Under the pieces are notes generated by a model that worked only from the letters and a program-made list of their open reading frames with translations, searched no databases and was not told the DNA's origin. The position numbers and the translations under genes are program-made. Below are positions 36,426 to 45,204 of a stretch of DNA of 64,000 nucleotides, in pieces; position 1 is the first letter of the stretch, and every line of letters starts with the position of its first letter. Source of the DNA: Streptococcus infantis SPAR10 (GTDB lineage Bacteria > Bacillota > Bacilli > Lactobacillales > Streptococcaceae); assembly GCF_000279535.1 (NCBI RefSeq), contig NZ_ALCH01000004.1, positions 317,501 to 381,500 of the forward strand, in the 5' to 3' direction.

Positions 36426-37271
36426 TTAGTTGATTTCGTATCCCATGAGGAGCCCGCCTTCTTCCGCATAGAAACTGCAGAGTCCAGAAGTTGGGATGAT
36501 TCTAATGTCAGCTTGTGGGTATTTTTCTCGTAAGAGCTCTGAGAGCTGTTGGCAGAATTTTTCATTGCTGCGGTGAGCCATGACGATACGCCCACCAGCA
36601 TAGCCAGCTTTGATTAACTCTTCATAGGCGGCTTGAAGAGACTTTTTAGCACCACGAGCTTTTTGGAGGAGTTCTAAGGTTCCGGTTTCGCTTGCTTCCC
36701 CAACCATACGAATATTGAGGAGCCCGACAACTGTACCAATAAGCTTACTCAATCGACCGTTTTTAACCAAGTTATCCACTTTAGCAAGAACGAACAACAA
36801 CTTCGTTTTTTCTTGGTAAGTAGTAATCACTTCAACGACTTCTTCAAAAGAAAGTCCTTGGTTGATCAAATCATTGATCTTTTCGACGATTAGGTCAACT
36901 TCCCCACCAGCTGATAAGCTATCGATGACATGAATCTGAGTATCAGGGTGTTCTTCGAGATAGATATTCTTAGCTAATTGAGCACTATTGTGGCTACCAG
37001 AGAGAGTTCCAGTGATAGTCACTACAAAAATATGTTTGGCACCTTCGAATGCTCGTAAGTAATCATCAGGACTAGGGCAGGCTGATTTTGAAGCTTCAGA
37101 AGTCGCATACATAGTTTCCATCATCTTATCGATATCCAGATTGGCATCATCGACAAAGACTTGATCTGCTACCTGAATCTTTAAGGGAACACTAACAAAT
37201 TCAGTATCAAAAGCAAGGTTTTCCAGTTGGCGATAATCACAACCAGAGTCAGCTACAATCTTCCAAGTCAT
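36426..37271 (-). CDS. DegV family fatty-acid-binding protein
   Basis: A 281-residue two-domain DegV protein: MTWKIVADSGCDYRQLENL at the start, the conserved TITGTLSGSHNSA segment and the C-terminal GLCSFYAEEGGLLMGY. DegV (FakB-like) proteins bind a fatty acid for phosphorylation by FakA, allowing exogenous fatty acids into phospholipids. Which acid is bound cannot be judged here, and no FakA is present in the window. GGAGAATTTCT precedes the ATG. It diverges from a TetR-family regulator. Confidence 0.92.
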   Translation of the reverse strand: MTWKIVADSGCDYRQLENLAFDTEFVSVPLKIQVADQVFVDDANLDIDKMMETMYATSEASKSACPSPDDYLRAFEGAKHIFVVTITGTLSGSHNSAQLAKNIYLEEHPDTQIHVIDSLSAGGEVDLIVEKINDLINQGLSFEEVVEVITTYQEKTKLLFVLAKVDNLVKNGRLSKLIGTVVGLLNIRMVGEASETGTLELLQKARGAKKSLQAAYEELIKAGYAGGRIVMAHRSNEKFCQQLSELLREKYPQADIRIIPTSGLCSFYAEEGGLLMGYEIN

Positions 37272-37395
37272 AGAAATTCTCCATCTTTATCACTTATACA
37301 TTGACAAAGGTTCTGTCTTTTTTTACAATTATATCATGAAAGCCCTTGAAACAAAAGTAGTACCTCTCTGTTGTCACAAGTAGAAAGAAATTGTT

Positions 37396-37953
37396 ATGTC
37401 TGAACGTAAAATATCTGAAAAATCGCTTGAAAACCTTAGAAAATCAAATCAAGAATCTAATTTGCTAACCAGAGAAGCGATTGAAACAGCTCTTTTGCAA
37501 CTCTTGGAGAAAAAGGAGTTGGCTAAGATTAGCATTTCTGAGTTGGTCAAGCGTGCTGGCGTTTCTCGTGCAGCTTTTTATCGAAACTATGATTCAAAAG
37601 AAGAGATTTTAGAAAGTGTCTTTAAACGTAGCGTCCATAACATCATGGAGCAATTGAGTCATTACGATGTTAAAACAGACCTTTATCTCGTATGGGTTCA
37701 TCTCTTTAGAGAAGCCAAGAAAGAAGCCAAAGTTATTCAGCTTGCCCTAGACTATCACTTAGAAAAAATCTTTGTGCAAGCCATGCAAGAATTTCTAGAA
37801 AAATACTATGGAAAATCAAAAGGTGTCAGCTCTTACCTGCATTCTTTTTGGAGTTCGGCCATCGTATCGGTCTTGCTTAAATGGATCAAGGATGGGATGA
37901 AGGTTCCTGCTGAAAAAATCGCAGATCTACGCCTGCCATTTTTCAAAAAATAA
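37396..37953 (+). CDS. TetR/AcrR-family transcriptional regulator
   Basis: A 185-residue protein with an N-terminal helix-turn-helix (about 25-75): ISISELVKRAGVSRAAFYRNYDSKEEIL. The C-terminal ligand domain has no assignable ligand. The position, divergent from degV and 18 nt before dCMP deaminase, makes either gene a possible target. A charged N-terminal extension precedes the DNA-binding domain. No clear ribosome binding site is seen at the ATG. Confidence 0.88.
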   Translation: MSERKISEKSLENLRKSNQESNLLTREAIETALLQLLEKKELAKISISELVKRAGVSRAAFYRNYDSKEEILESVFKRSVHNIMEQLSHYDVKTDLYLVWVHLFREAKKEAKVIQLALDYHLEKIFVQAMQEFLEKYYGKSKGVSSYLHSFWSSAIVSVLLKWIKDGMKVPAEKIADLRLPFFKK

Positions 37954-37971
37954 AACATGAGGAGAAATGCT

Positions 37972-38439
37972 ATGACAGAAAAAAGACTAGCTTGGGATGA
38001 GTATTTTGCTGCTCAAGCTCTATTGATTGCCAATCGCTCAACCTGTAAACGTGCCAAGGTAGGAGCTGTTTTAGTCAAGGATAACAAGGTTATTTCAACA
38101 GGCTATAATGGTTCTGTATCAGGAACAGAGCATTGTATAGATCATGACTGTCTGGTGATTGAAGGCCACTGTGTCCGCACTCTTCATGCAGAAGTGAATG
38201 CTATACTGCAAGGAGCCGAACGTGGAGTTCCTAAAGGCTTTACAGCTTACGTTACTCATTTTCCATGCCTCAACTGTACAAAACAACTGCTTCAGGTAGG
38301 TTGTGAGCGTGTTGTTTATATCAACCAATACCGTATGGATGACTATGCCCAACACCTTTATCAAGAAAAGGGAACAGAATTAACTCACCTACCACTTGAA
38401 ACAGTGCAGGCAGCTCTCCAAGAGGCTCACCTAATCTAG
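37972..38439 (+). CDS. comEB: dCMP deaminase (ComEB family)
   Basis: A 155-residue zinc deaminase making dUMP from dCMP, which supplies thymidylate synthase. The zinc/catalytic motifs are HAEVNAI and PCLNCTKQL, and the N-terminal STCKRAKVGAVLV is typical. The start is ATG 37972 behind GAGGAG; an ATG 15 nt earlier overlaps that site. In other Firmicutes the gene lies in the comE locus, but here it stands beside upp, so the context is pyrimidine metabolism. Confidence 0.93.
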   Translation: MTEKRLAWDEYFAAQALLIANRSTCKRAKVGAVLVKDNKVISTGYNGSVSGTEHCIDHDCLVIEGHCVRTLHAEVNAILQGAERGVPKGFTAYVTHFPCLNCTKQLLQVGCERVVYINQYRMDDYAQHLYQEKGTELTHLPLETVQAALQEAHLI

Positions 38440-38453
38440 AAATTATAAAAAAT

Positions 38454-38486
38454 AAATGGTTTAGAAAGCTTTTTAAACCATTTTTT
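38454..38486 (+). terminator. Intrinsic terminator between comEB and upp
   Basis: AAATGGTTTA and TAAACCATTT pair around a 10-nt loop, followed by a T run. A TATAAT (38489-38494) for upp lies directly behind. Confidence 0.8.
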
Positions 38487-38527
38487 GATATAATAAGAAG
38501 AATAAATTGAAAGAAGGAATTCTGAAA

Positions 38528-39157
38528 ATGGGAAAACTTGAAGTTATTAATCATCCACTGATTCAACACAAATTATCAATCTTGCGTCGCACTGACACTT
38601 CTACAAAAGCTTTTCGTGAACTAGTAGACGAGATTGCAATGTTGATGGGATATGAAGTGCTTCGTGATCTTCCACTTGAAGATGTAGAAATCGAAACACC
38701 GATCACAAAAACAGTTCAAAAACAGTTGGCTGGTAAAAAATTGGCGATTGTCCCAATCTTGCGTGCAGGTATTGGTATGGTTGATGGACTATTGAGTTTG
38801 GTTCCAGCAGCAAAAGTTGGTCACATTGGCATGTACCGTGACGAAGAAACCCTTCAACCAGTAGAATACTTGGTAAAATTACCTGAAGATATTGACCAAC
38901 GTCAAATTTTTGTAGTTGATCCTATGCTTGCAACAGGTGGATCAGCGATTTTGGCTGTTGACTCCCTCAAAAAACGTGGAGCTTCAAACATCAAGTTTGT
39001 CTGCCTTGTATCAGCTCCAGAAGGTGTGAAGGCACTTCAAGCAGCACACCCTGATGTAGAAATCTTTACAGCAGCTTTGGATGAACGCTTGAACGAACAT
39101 GGTTACATCGTTCCAGGTCTTGGAGATGCTGGAGACCGCTTGTTCGGAACAAAATAA
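38528..39157 (+). CDS. upp: Uracil phosphoribosyltransferase
   Basis: A 209-residue salvage enzyme making UMP from uracil and PRPP. The PRPP loop reads [12 protein letters not shown], and the uracil-binding C-terminal segment is [18 protein letters not shown] choose ATG 38528 ([11 protein letters not shown]), which follows GAAGGAA; a longer frame starting at 38507 overlaps the promoter region. A weak hairpin follows before clpP. Confidence 0.96.
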   Translation: MGKLEVINHPLIQHKLSILRRTDTSTKAFRELVDEIAMLMGYEVLRDLPLEDVEIETPITKTVQKQLAGKKLAIVPILRAGIGMVDGLLSLVPAAKVGHIGMYRDEETLQPVEYLVKLPEDIDQRQIFVVDPMLATGGSAILAVDSLKKRGASNIKFVCLVSAPEGVKALQAAHPDVEIFTAALDERLNEHGYIVPGLGDAGDRLFGTK

Positions 39158-39175
39158 GATTCTAAAGTGATATTG

Positions 39176-39200
39176 AGACTATAGCCTAGTCTTAGTTTTG
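39176..39200 (+). terminator. Weak hairpin terminator after upp
   Basis: AGACTA (39176-39181) and TAGTCT (39187-39192) around TAGCC, followed by TAGTTTTG. Only six pairs. Confidence 0.45.
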
Positions 39201-39245
39201 AAAGGAGGTTGAATTTTTGTATCTGTTAGTAGGATAGAGCAAAAA

Positions 39246-39275
39246 TTTGACCTTTTTTGACCAAAGATATATAAT
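39246..39275 (+). promoter_or_regulatory. CtsR operator and promoter of clpP
   Basis: TTTGACC-TTT-TTTGACC (39246-39262) is a perfect CtsR heptad repeat on the complementary strand. It covers the -35 (TTGACC, 39247-39252), and TATAAT follows at 39270-39275 after 17 nt. clpP is therefore a predicted member of the CtsR heat and protein stress regulon. Confidence 0.9.
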
Positions 39276-39317
39276 AATCCTATTAATAAAGAAATTAGAA
39301 ATCAAAAGGAGAAATGA

Positions 39318-39908
39318 ATGATTCCTGTAGTTATTGAACAAACAAGTCGTGGAGAACGCTCGTATGACATTTACTCACGTCTTCTTAAGGACCGCATTAT
39401 CATGTTGACTGGACCAGTCGAAGACAATATGGCAAACTCAGTTATCGCCCAATTGCTTTTCTTGGATGCCCAAGATAGTACAAAAGATATTTACCTTTAT
39501 GTAAACACTCCTGGAGGTTCTGTATCAGCTGGTTTGGCAATCGTTGATACTATGAACTTTATCAAGGCAGATGTCCAAACTATCGTTATGGGAATGGCAG
39601 CCTCAATGGGGACTGTCATCGCATCAAGTGGAGCAAAGGGTAAACGTTTCATGCTTCCAAATGCAGAATATATGATTCACCAACCAATGGGTGGTACAGG
39701 TGGTGGTACTCAGCAGACTGATATGGCCATCGCTGCTGAACACTTACTTAAAACTCGTAAGACTTTGGAGCAAATCCTAGCAGATAATTCTGGCAAATCT
39801 GTTGAGCAAATTCATAAAGATGCTGAACGTGATTACTGGATGAGCGCTCAAGAAACTCTTGACTACGGTTTTATTGACGAAATTATGGCTAATAATTCTT
39901 TGAATTAA
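39318..39908 (+). CDS. clpP: ATP-dependent Clp protease proteolytic subunit
   Basis: A 196-residue serine peptidase forming the 14-mer chamber used by ClpC, ClpE, ClpX and ClpL. The catalytic Ser96 lies in GMAASMGTV and His121 in YMIHQPMGG, with the oxyanion region GGSVSAG intact. The AAAAGGAGAAATG site is strong. CtsR control upstream agrees with its role in heat and misfolding stress. A terminator follows at 39917. Confidence 0.97.
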   Translation: MIPVVIEQTSRGERSYDIYSRLLKDRIIMLTGPVEDNMANSVIAQLLFLDAQDSTKDIYLYVNTPGGSVSAGLAIVDTMNFIKADVQTIVMGMAASMGTVIASSGAKGKRFMLPNAEYMIHQPMGGTGGGTQQTDMAIAAEHLLKTRKTLEQILADNSGKSVEQIHKDAERDYWMSAQETLDYGFIDEIMANNSLN

Positions 39909-39916
39909 ACTACTAA

Positions 39917-39944
39917 AGCAAGCTCGACTGAGCTTGTTTTTTTT
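39917..39944 (+). terminator. Intrinsic terminator after clpP
   Basis: CAAGCTC and GAGCTTG around GACT, followed by eight T residues. A TATAAT for the next gene starts at 39947. Confidence 0.85.
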
Positions 39945-39983
39945 GATATAATAGAAGGAAGATTGTAAGAAGGAAGTTGAATT

Positions 39984-40253
39984 ATGTTTCAAAAAGAGAA
40001 TCGGTCTGGTCTGATTATCTATTTATACTATAATCGCGATGCTAAAAAACTCGCAAATTATGGTGATATTTGTTACCACTCAAAAAAACATCGTTACCTA
40101 CAACTTTATGTCCCAACAGAGGAAGTAGAAGAGCTGGTAAATCGTTTAGGAAAAGAGAAATTTATCAAGAAAGTGAGAGTTTGTCATATCCAAGAATTGG
40201 AAACTCCTTTTGTTGGAAACCTATATAAAACAAGCGAAAACGTTATCATTTAA
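39984..40253 (+). CDS. YlbG family protein (UPF0298/DUF2129)
   Basis: An 89-residue soluble protein starting [29 protein letters not shown], recognisable as the YlbG family of Firmicutes. The biochemical role is not established. It sits between clpP and the liv operon with its own TATAAT 31 nt upstream. No catalytic residues or membrane segments are visible. Confidence 0.88.
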   Translation: MFQKENRSGLIIYLYYNRDAKKLANYGDICYHSKKHRYLQLYVPTEEVEELVNRLGKEKFIKKVRVCHIQELETPFVGNLYKTSENVII

Positions 40254-40270
40254 AAAGTGAGAGAAACTTG

Positions 40271-40299
40271 TTGACAATTTTCTGATAATTCGGTATATT
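40271..40299 (+). promoter_or_regulatory. livJ promoter with CodY-like box
   Basis: TTGACA (40271-40276), a 17-nt spacer and TATATT (40294-40299). The spacer holds AATTTTCTGATAATT (40276-40290), matching the CodY consensus AATTTTCWGAAAATT at 14 of 15 positions. CodY bound between -35 and -10 would repress when branched-chain amino acids and GTP are high. Confidence 0.85.
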
Positions 40300-40340
40300 C
40301 TTAACATGTAATTTAAATTGAACCTTAAAAGGAGATAAAC

Positions 40341-41501
40341 ATGAAGAAAAAATTTGCATTATCACTTGTAGCTCTTGCAAGTACAGCTCTTTTAGCAGCT
40401 TGTGGGGAAGTGAAGTCAGGAGCTTCAAACACAACAGGTAATCCAATTGATGAAAAAGTTGTAAAAATTGGTTTCAACTTCGAAGAAACTGGTGCTGTAG
40501 CATCTTATGGTACTTCTGAGCAAAAGGGTGCTCAACTTGCAGTTGATGAAATCAACGCAGCAGGTGGTATCGATGGAAAACAAATCGAAGTAGTCGACAA
40601 AGATAACAAATCTGAAACTGCTGAAGCTGCTTCTGTTTCAACAAACCTTGTGACTCAATCTAAGGTAGCAGCTATCGTAGGACCTGCGACTTCAGGTGCA
40701 ACTGCAGCGGCAGTAGCAAATGCTACACAAGCTGGAGTTCCATTGATTTCTCCAAGTGCTACTCAAGATGGTTTGACAAAAGGTCAAGATTTCCTCTTCA
40801 TCGGAACATTCCAAGATAGTTTCCAAGGAAAAATCATCTCAAACTACGTTTCAAACAAATTGAACGCTAAAAAAGTGGTCTTGTATACAGATAACTCAAG
40901 TGACTACGCTAAAGGTATTGCAAAATCTTTCCGTGATTCATTCAAAGGTGAAATCGTAGCAGACGAAACATTTGTATCAGGTGATACAGACTTCCAAGCA
41001 GCTTTGACAAAAATCAAAGATAAAGACTTTGATGCAATCGTATTGCCAGGTTACTACACAGAAGCTGGTAAGATTGTAAACCAAGCTCGTGGTATGGGAA
41101 TTGATAAGCCAATCATCGGTGGTGACGGATTTAACGGTGCAGAATTTGTTCAACAAGCAACTGCTGAACGCGCATCAAATATCTACTTCATCTCAGGATT
41201 CTCAACTACTGTTGATGTTTCAGATAAAGCAAAAGCCTTCCTTGAAGCTTATCGTGCAAAATATAACGAAGATCCTTCAACATTTGCAGCTCTTGCTTAT
41301 GACTCAGTTTACCTTGTAGCTAATGCAGCAAAAGGTGCAAAAACTTCAGTTGATATCAAGAATAATCTTGCTAAAACACAAAACTTCGAAGGTGTTACAG
41401 GTCAAACAAGTTTTGATGCAGATCATAACACTGTGAAAACAGCCTTCATGATGACCATGAATAATGGTAAAGTAGATGCGGCAGAAGTCGTAAAACCTTA
41501 A
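40341..41501 (+). CDS. livJ: Branched-chain amino acid ABC transporter substrate-binding lipoprotein
   Basis: A 386-residue lipoprotein with lipobox LLAAC (Cys21). The mature part is a periplasmic-binding fold of the LivJ/amide-binding type: KIGFNFEETGAVASYG at the start and PATSGATAAAVANATQ in the first lobe. It captures leucine, isoleucine and valine for LivHMGF. Codon use is biased to highly expressed genes. An AAAAGGAG site precedes the ATG. About 115 nt separate it from livH, with no obvious terminator. Confidence 0.95.
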   Translation: MKKKFALSLVALASTALLAACGEVKSGASNTTGNPIDEKVVKIGFNFEETGAVASYGTSEQKGAQLAVDEINAAGGIDGKQIEVVDKDNKSETAEAASVSTNLVTQSKVAAIVGPATSGATAAAVANATQAGVPLISPSATQDGLTKGQDFLFIGTFQDSFQGKIISNYVSNKLNAKKVVLYTDNSSDYAKGIAKSFRDSFKGEIVADETFVSGDTDFQAALTKIKDKDFDAIVLPGYYTEAGKIVNQARGMGIDKPIIGGDGFNGAEFVQQATAERASNIYFISGFSTTVDVSDKAKAFLEAYRAKYNEDPSTFAALAYDSVYLVANAAKGAKTSVDIKNNLAKTQNFEGVTGQTSFDADHNTVKTAFMMTMNNGKVDAAEVVKP

Positions 41502-41616
41502 TTTTATAGATATCGTAAATGGGGAATGAGCTTTTACTCACTCCCTGTTTCGGTATTTATAAAGGGATTATTTTTTTATAAAATCCTAAAAATAAAACTT
41601 AGAAAGAGTGAACCAT

Positions 41617-42486
41617 ATGCTTCAACAACTTGTCAATGGTTTAATCTTGGGTAGTGTCTATGCCTTGCTAGCCCTGGGTTATACTATGGTTTATGGAATT
41701 ATCAAGCTTATTAACTTTGCCCATGGTGATATCTATATGATGGGTGCTTTCATGGGTTATTTCTTGATTAATGCCCTCCATTTAAATTTCTTTTTAGCCT
41801 TAATTTTGTCCATGATTGGTTCAGCTATTCTCGGCGTAATCATCGAGTTTCTAGCTTACCGTCCACTCCGTCATTCAACTCGTATCTCTGTATTGATTAC
41901 TGCTATCGGGGTATCCTTCTTGCTTGAGTATGGAATGGTCTATCTAGTAGGTGCCAATACACGTGCCTTCCCTCAAGCAATCCAAACAGTTCGTTATGAC
42001 TTGGGTCCAATCAGTCTAACAAATATTCAATTATTGATTTTGACAGTTTCGATTGTCTTGATGATTCTTTTGCAACTCATCGTGCAAAAAACCAAGATGG
42101 GGAAAGCAATGCGTGCAGTATCTGTTGATAGTGATGCAGCTCAGTTAATGGGGATCAACGTAAACCGTACAATCAGTTTTACCTTTGCCTTAGGATCAGC
42201 TCTGGCTGGTGCAGCAGGTGTCTTGATTGCCCTTTACTACAACTCTCTTGAACCATTGATGGGAATGACTCCGGGTATTAAATCATTCGTTGCTGCCGTT
42301 TTAGGTGGTATCGGTATTATTCCTGGTGCAGCTCTTGGAGGTTTTGTAATTGGACTATTGGAAACTTTTGCAACAGCCTTCGGAATGTCAGATTTCCGTG
42401 ATGCTATCGTGTACGGAATCTTGCTATTGATCTTGATTGTTCGTCCAGCTGGTATCCTTGGTAAGAATGTGAAAGAGAAGGTGTAA
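41617..42486 (+). CDS. livH: Branched-chain amino acid ABC transporter permease LivH
   Basis: A 289-residue permease with about eight helices. The N-terminal QQLVNGLILGSVYALLALGYTMVYG and the loop around QLMGINVNRTISFTFALGSALAGAAG are typical of LivH. I take ATG 41617; an in-frame GTG nine bases earlier is less likely. It is followed 3 nt later by livM and works as a heterodimer with it. Confidence 0.95.
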   Translation: MLQQLVNGLILGSVYALLALGYTMVYGIIKLINFAHGDIYMMGAFMGYFLINALHLNFFLALILSMIGSAILGVIIEFLAYRPLRHSTRISVLITAIGVSFLLEYGMVYLVGANTRAFPQAIQTVRYDLGPISLTNIQLLILTVSIVLMILLQLIVQKTKMGKAMRAVSVDSDAAQLMGINVNRTISFTFALGSALAGAAGVLIALYYNSLEPLMGMTPGIKSFVAAVLGGIGIIPGAALGGFVIGLLETFATAFGMSDFRDAIVYGILLLILIVRPAGILGKNVKEKV

Positions 42487-42489
42487 ACA

Positions 42490-43446
42490 ATGAAAGAAAA
42501 TTTAAAAGTTAATATTCTCTGGTTGCTCCTTTTGTTGCTTGGATATGGTGTGATTAGCTTATTAGTTTCGTTTGGTATTTTAAACCTTTTCCATATTCAG
42601 ATTCTAGAACAAATCGGTATCAATATTATTCTTGCAGTTGGACTTAACCTTATCGTTGGTTTTTCTGGTCAATTTTCTCTTGGACATGCTGGGTTCATGG
42701 CTATCGGTGCCTATGCAGCAGCCATTATTGGTTCTAAATCTCCAACTTACGGTGCATTTTTTGGAGCTATGTTGCTTGGTGCTATCATTGCTGGTTTGGT
42801 TGCCTTGGTCGTTGGAATTCCTACCCTTCGTTTGAAGGGGGACTACCTTGCAGTTGCGACACTTGGAGTTGCTGAAATTATCCGTATCCTAATCGTCAAT
42901 GGTGGTGATTTAACAAACGGAGCTGCTGGTATCCTTGGTATTCCAAACTTTACTAATTGGCAAATGGTATACATTTTTGCCGTGATTACGACAATTGCAA
43001 CGCTGAATTTCCTTCGTAGTCCAATCGGTCGTTTAACCTTGTCTGTTCGTGAAGATGAAATCGCAGCTGAATCTGTCGGGGTCAATACAACAAAAATCAA
43101 AATTATTGCATTTGTCTTTGGAGCTATGACTGCAAGTATTGCAGGTTCCCTTCAAGCAGGATTTATCGGTTCTGTTGTGCCTAAGGATTATAGCTTTATC
43201 AATTCTATCAACGTTTTAATTATCGTTGTATTTGGTGGTTTGGGATCAATTACAGGAGCAATTGTCGCTGCGATTGTTCTTGGTATTTTGAATATGTTCC
43301 TTCAAGACGTAGCTAGCGTTCGTATGATTATCTATGCTTTGGCCTTGGTACTTGTTATGATCTTCAGACCAGGAGGCCTTCTAGGAACATGGGAATTGAG
43401 CCTATCAAGACTCTTTAAAAAAGGTAAGAAGGAGGGACAAAACTAA
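42490..43446 (+). CDS. livM: Branched-chain amino acid ABC transporter permease LivM
   Basis: A 318-residue permease with about eight to ten helices. GLNLIVGFSGQFSLGHAGFMAIGAY is the LivM signature, and AESVGVNTTKIKIIAFVFGAMTASIAGSL is the ATPase-contact loop. Its stop codon shares bases with the livG start. It is the second membrane subunit of the Liv importer. Confidence 0.95.
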   Translation: MKENLKVNILWLLLLLLGYGVISLLVSFGILNLFHIQILEQIGINIILAVGLNLIVGFSGQFSLGHAGFMAIGAYAAAIIGSKSPTYGAFFGAMLLGAIIAGLVALVVGIPTLRLKGDYLAVATLGVAEIIRILIVNGGDLTNGAAGILGIPNFTNWQMVYIFAVITTIATLNFLRSPIGRLTLSVREDEIAAESVGVNTTKIKIIAFVFGAMTASIAGSLQAGFIGSVVPKDYSFINSINVLIIVVFGGLGSITGAIVAAIVLGILNMFLQDVASVRMIIYALALVLVMIFRPGGLLGTWELSLSRLFKKGKKEGQN

Positions 43447-44210
43447 TGGCATTACTTGAAGTAAAACAGTTAACCAAGCATTTTGGTGGTCTGACTGCTG
43501 TTGGAGATGTAACTCTAGACTTGAACGAAGGTGAACTTGTTGGCTTGATTGGACCGAATGGAGCTGGGAAAACAACTCTTTTCAACTTGCTGACTGGAGT
43601 TTATGAACCAAGCGAAGGAACAGTAACCTTGGATGGCCACTTGTTAAATGGCAAGCAACCCTATAAAATTGCTGCTCTTGGTTTAGGGCGTACCTTCCAA
43701 AACATCCGCCTCTTTAAAGACTTGACAGTTTTGGATAACGTTCTTATTGCATTTAGTAACCATCATAAACAACATGTTTTTGCAAGTTTCTTGCGCTTAC
43801 CAGCTTTTTATAAGAATGAAAAAGAATTAAAAGTTAAAGCCATAGAATTACTAAAAATCTTTGATTTAGATGGTGATGCTGAAACCTTAGCTAAAAACTT
43901 AGCCTATGGCCAACAACGTCGTTTGGAAATTGTTCGTGCCCTTGCTACAGAACCTAAAATCCTCTTCTTGGATGAGCCTGCAGCAGGTATGAACCCACAA
44001 GAAACTGCAGAATTGACTGAGTTGATCCGTCGCATCAAGGATGAATTCAAGATTACCATCATGCTGATTGAACATGATATGAACTTGGTCATGGAAGTCA
44101 CTGAACGTATCTATGTTCTAGAGTACGGTCGTTTGATTGCTCATGGGACACCAGATGAAATCAAGAACAATAAACGTGTTATCGAAGCTTATCTTGGAGG
44201 TGAAGCCTAA
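43446..44210 (+). CDS. livG: Branched-chain amino acid ABC transporter ATPase LivG
   Basis: A 254-residue ATPase with Walker A GPNGAGKTT, Walker B ILFLDEPAAGMNP and a LivG-type C terminus (HGTPDEIKNNKRVIEAYLGGEA). The signature loop reads LAYGQQRRLEIVRA, as usual for LivG. It overlaps livM by one base and livF by one base, so the operon is strongly coupled. Confidence 0.96.
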   Translation: MALLEVKQLTKHFGGLTAVGDVTLDLNEGELVGLIGPNGAGKTTLFNLLTGVYEPSEGTVTLDGHLLNGKQPYKIAALGLGRTFQNIRLFKDLTVLDNVLIAFSNHHKQHVFASFLRLPAFYKNEKELKVKAIELLKIFDLDGDAETLAKNLAYGQQRRLEIVRALATEPKILFLDEPAAGMNPQETAELTELIRRIKDEFKITIMLIEHDMNLVMEVTERIYVLEYGRLIAHGTPDEIKNNKRVIEAYLGGEA

Positions 44211-44920
44211 TGTCTATGTTAAAAGTTGAAAACCTCTCAGTTCACTACGGTATGATTCAAGCTGTACGTGATGTGAGCTTTGAAGTTAATGAAGGGGAAG
44301 TTGTTTCACTTATCGGTGCTAACGGTGCTGGTAAAACAACTATTCTTAGAACATTATCAGGCCTTGTACGTCCAAGTTCTGGTCGAATTGAATTTTTAGG
44401 ACAAGAAATTCAAAAGACACCAGCTCAGAAAATTGTGGCATCAGGACTTTCTCAAGTACCAGAAGGACGTCATGTCTTCCCTGGTTTGACTGTTTTGGAA
44501 AACTTGGAGATGGGAGCCTTTCTTAAGAAAAATCGTGAAGAGAATCAAGCAAATTTGAAGAAAGTCTTCTCTCGTTTCCCTCGTTTGGAAGAACGTAAAA
44601 ATCAAGATGCGGCTACTCTATCTGGTGGTGAACAGCAGATGCTTGCCATGGGACGTGCACTCATGTCAACACCTAAACTTCTTTTATTAGATGAACCATC
44701 AATGGGGCTTGCGCCAATCTTTATCCAAGAAATTTTTGATATCATCCAAGATATTCAAAAACAAGGAACAACAGTTCTCTTGATTGAACAAAATGCTAAC
44801 AAAGCACTTGCTATTGCAGATCGAGGCTATGTACTTGAAACAGGTAAGATTGTCCTATCAGGAACAGGAAAAGAACTCGCAGCATCAGACGAAGTCAGAA
44901 AAGCATATCTAGGTGGCTAA
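44210..44920 (+). CDS. livF: Branched-chain amino acid ABC transporter ATPase LivF
   Basis: A 236-residue ATPase with Walker A GANGAGKTT, signature LSGGEQQMLAMGRA and Walker B LLLLDEPSMGLAP. ATG codons at 44210 and 44216 are both possible; the first overlaps the livG stop. It completes livJHMGF. A repeat-rich gap of 284 nt follows before the CBS protein gene. Confidence 0.96.
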   Translation: MSMLKVENLSVHYGMIQAVRDVSFEVNEGEVVSLIGANGAGKTTILRTLSGLVRPSSGRIEFLGQEIQKTPAQKIVASGLSQVPEGRHVFPGLTVLENLEMGAFLKKNREENQANLKKVFSRFPRLEERKNQDAATLSGGEQQMLAMGRALMSTPKLLLLDEPSMGLAPIFIQEIFDIIQDIQKQGTTVLLIEQNANKALAIADRGYVLETGKIVLSGTGKELAASDEVRKAYLGG

Positions 44921-44924
44921 AAAG

Positions 44925-45048
44925 GATTGCTTAGTAATCTTCGTATAGTCTGGGAGACTAGTTTAGGTTGTGGATGGAGATTGCGCACGCAATCCCTCTA
45001 TAGTTTGGGGGACCTTTTTAGTCGGCGGATAAAGATTGCTAAGCAATC
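44925..45048. repeat. Degenerate tandem repeat of about 54 bp with palindromic cores
   Basis: Three palindromic cores GATTGC...GCAATC (first copy diverged) lie at 44925-44939, 44979-44994 and 45034-45048, starting 54 and 55 nt apart. The intervening sequences also align: each holds TATAGT-TGGG-GAC and then TTTAG followed by GG-GGAT. It is thus a tandem array of a roughly 54-bp unit, in the non-coding gap after livF. It does not resemble a BOX or RUP element as I know them. Confidence 0.65.
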
Positions 45049-45072
45049 ATACAATCTACATAAGTATAAAAT

Positions 45073-45099
45073 CGAGGGCTCTAAGTTGAGCTCTTTTTC
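45073..45099 (+). terminator. Intrinsic terminator downstream of livF
   Basis: AGGGCTC (45075-45081) pairs with GAGCTCT (45088-45094, one wobble) around TAAGTT, followed by TTTTT. Confidence 0.75.
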
Positions 45100-45137
45100 G
45101 TAAAGTCCTTCAGATTTTTCTGAATCTTGAAAAAGAA

Positions 45138-45176
45138 ATGAAAGCGTTTGATAGCTTTCCGTAAAAAGTGTATAAT
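45138..45176 (+). promoter_or_regulatory. Promoter of the CBS-ACT gene with weak cre-like overlap
   Basis: TTGATA (45148-45153), a 17-nt spacer and TATAAT (45171-45176). ATGAAAGCGTTTGAT, overlapping the -35, resembles a cre half but lacks the final CA, so CcpA control is only possible. Confidence 0.6.
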
Positions 45177-45204
45177 AAAACTATAAACATAAAGGAGATT
45201 TCCT

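Noticed and set aside
44921..45060. CRISPR array
   Set aside because: The repeated cores are short, diverged palindromes, the interspersed sequences are themselves alike, and no cas gene is near. A tandem repeat describes it better.
45138..45152. Firm cre site ahead of the CBS-ACT gene
   Set aside because: ATGAAAGCGTTTGAT lacks the conserved CA end; kept only as a weak resemblance within the promoter entry.
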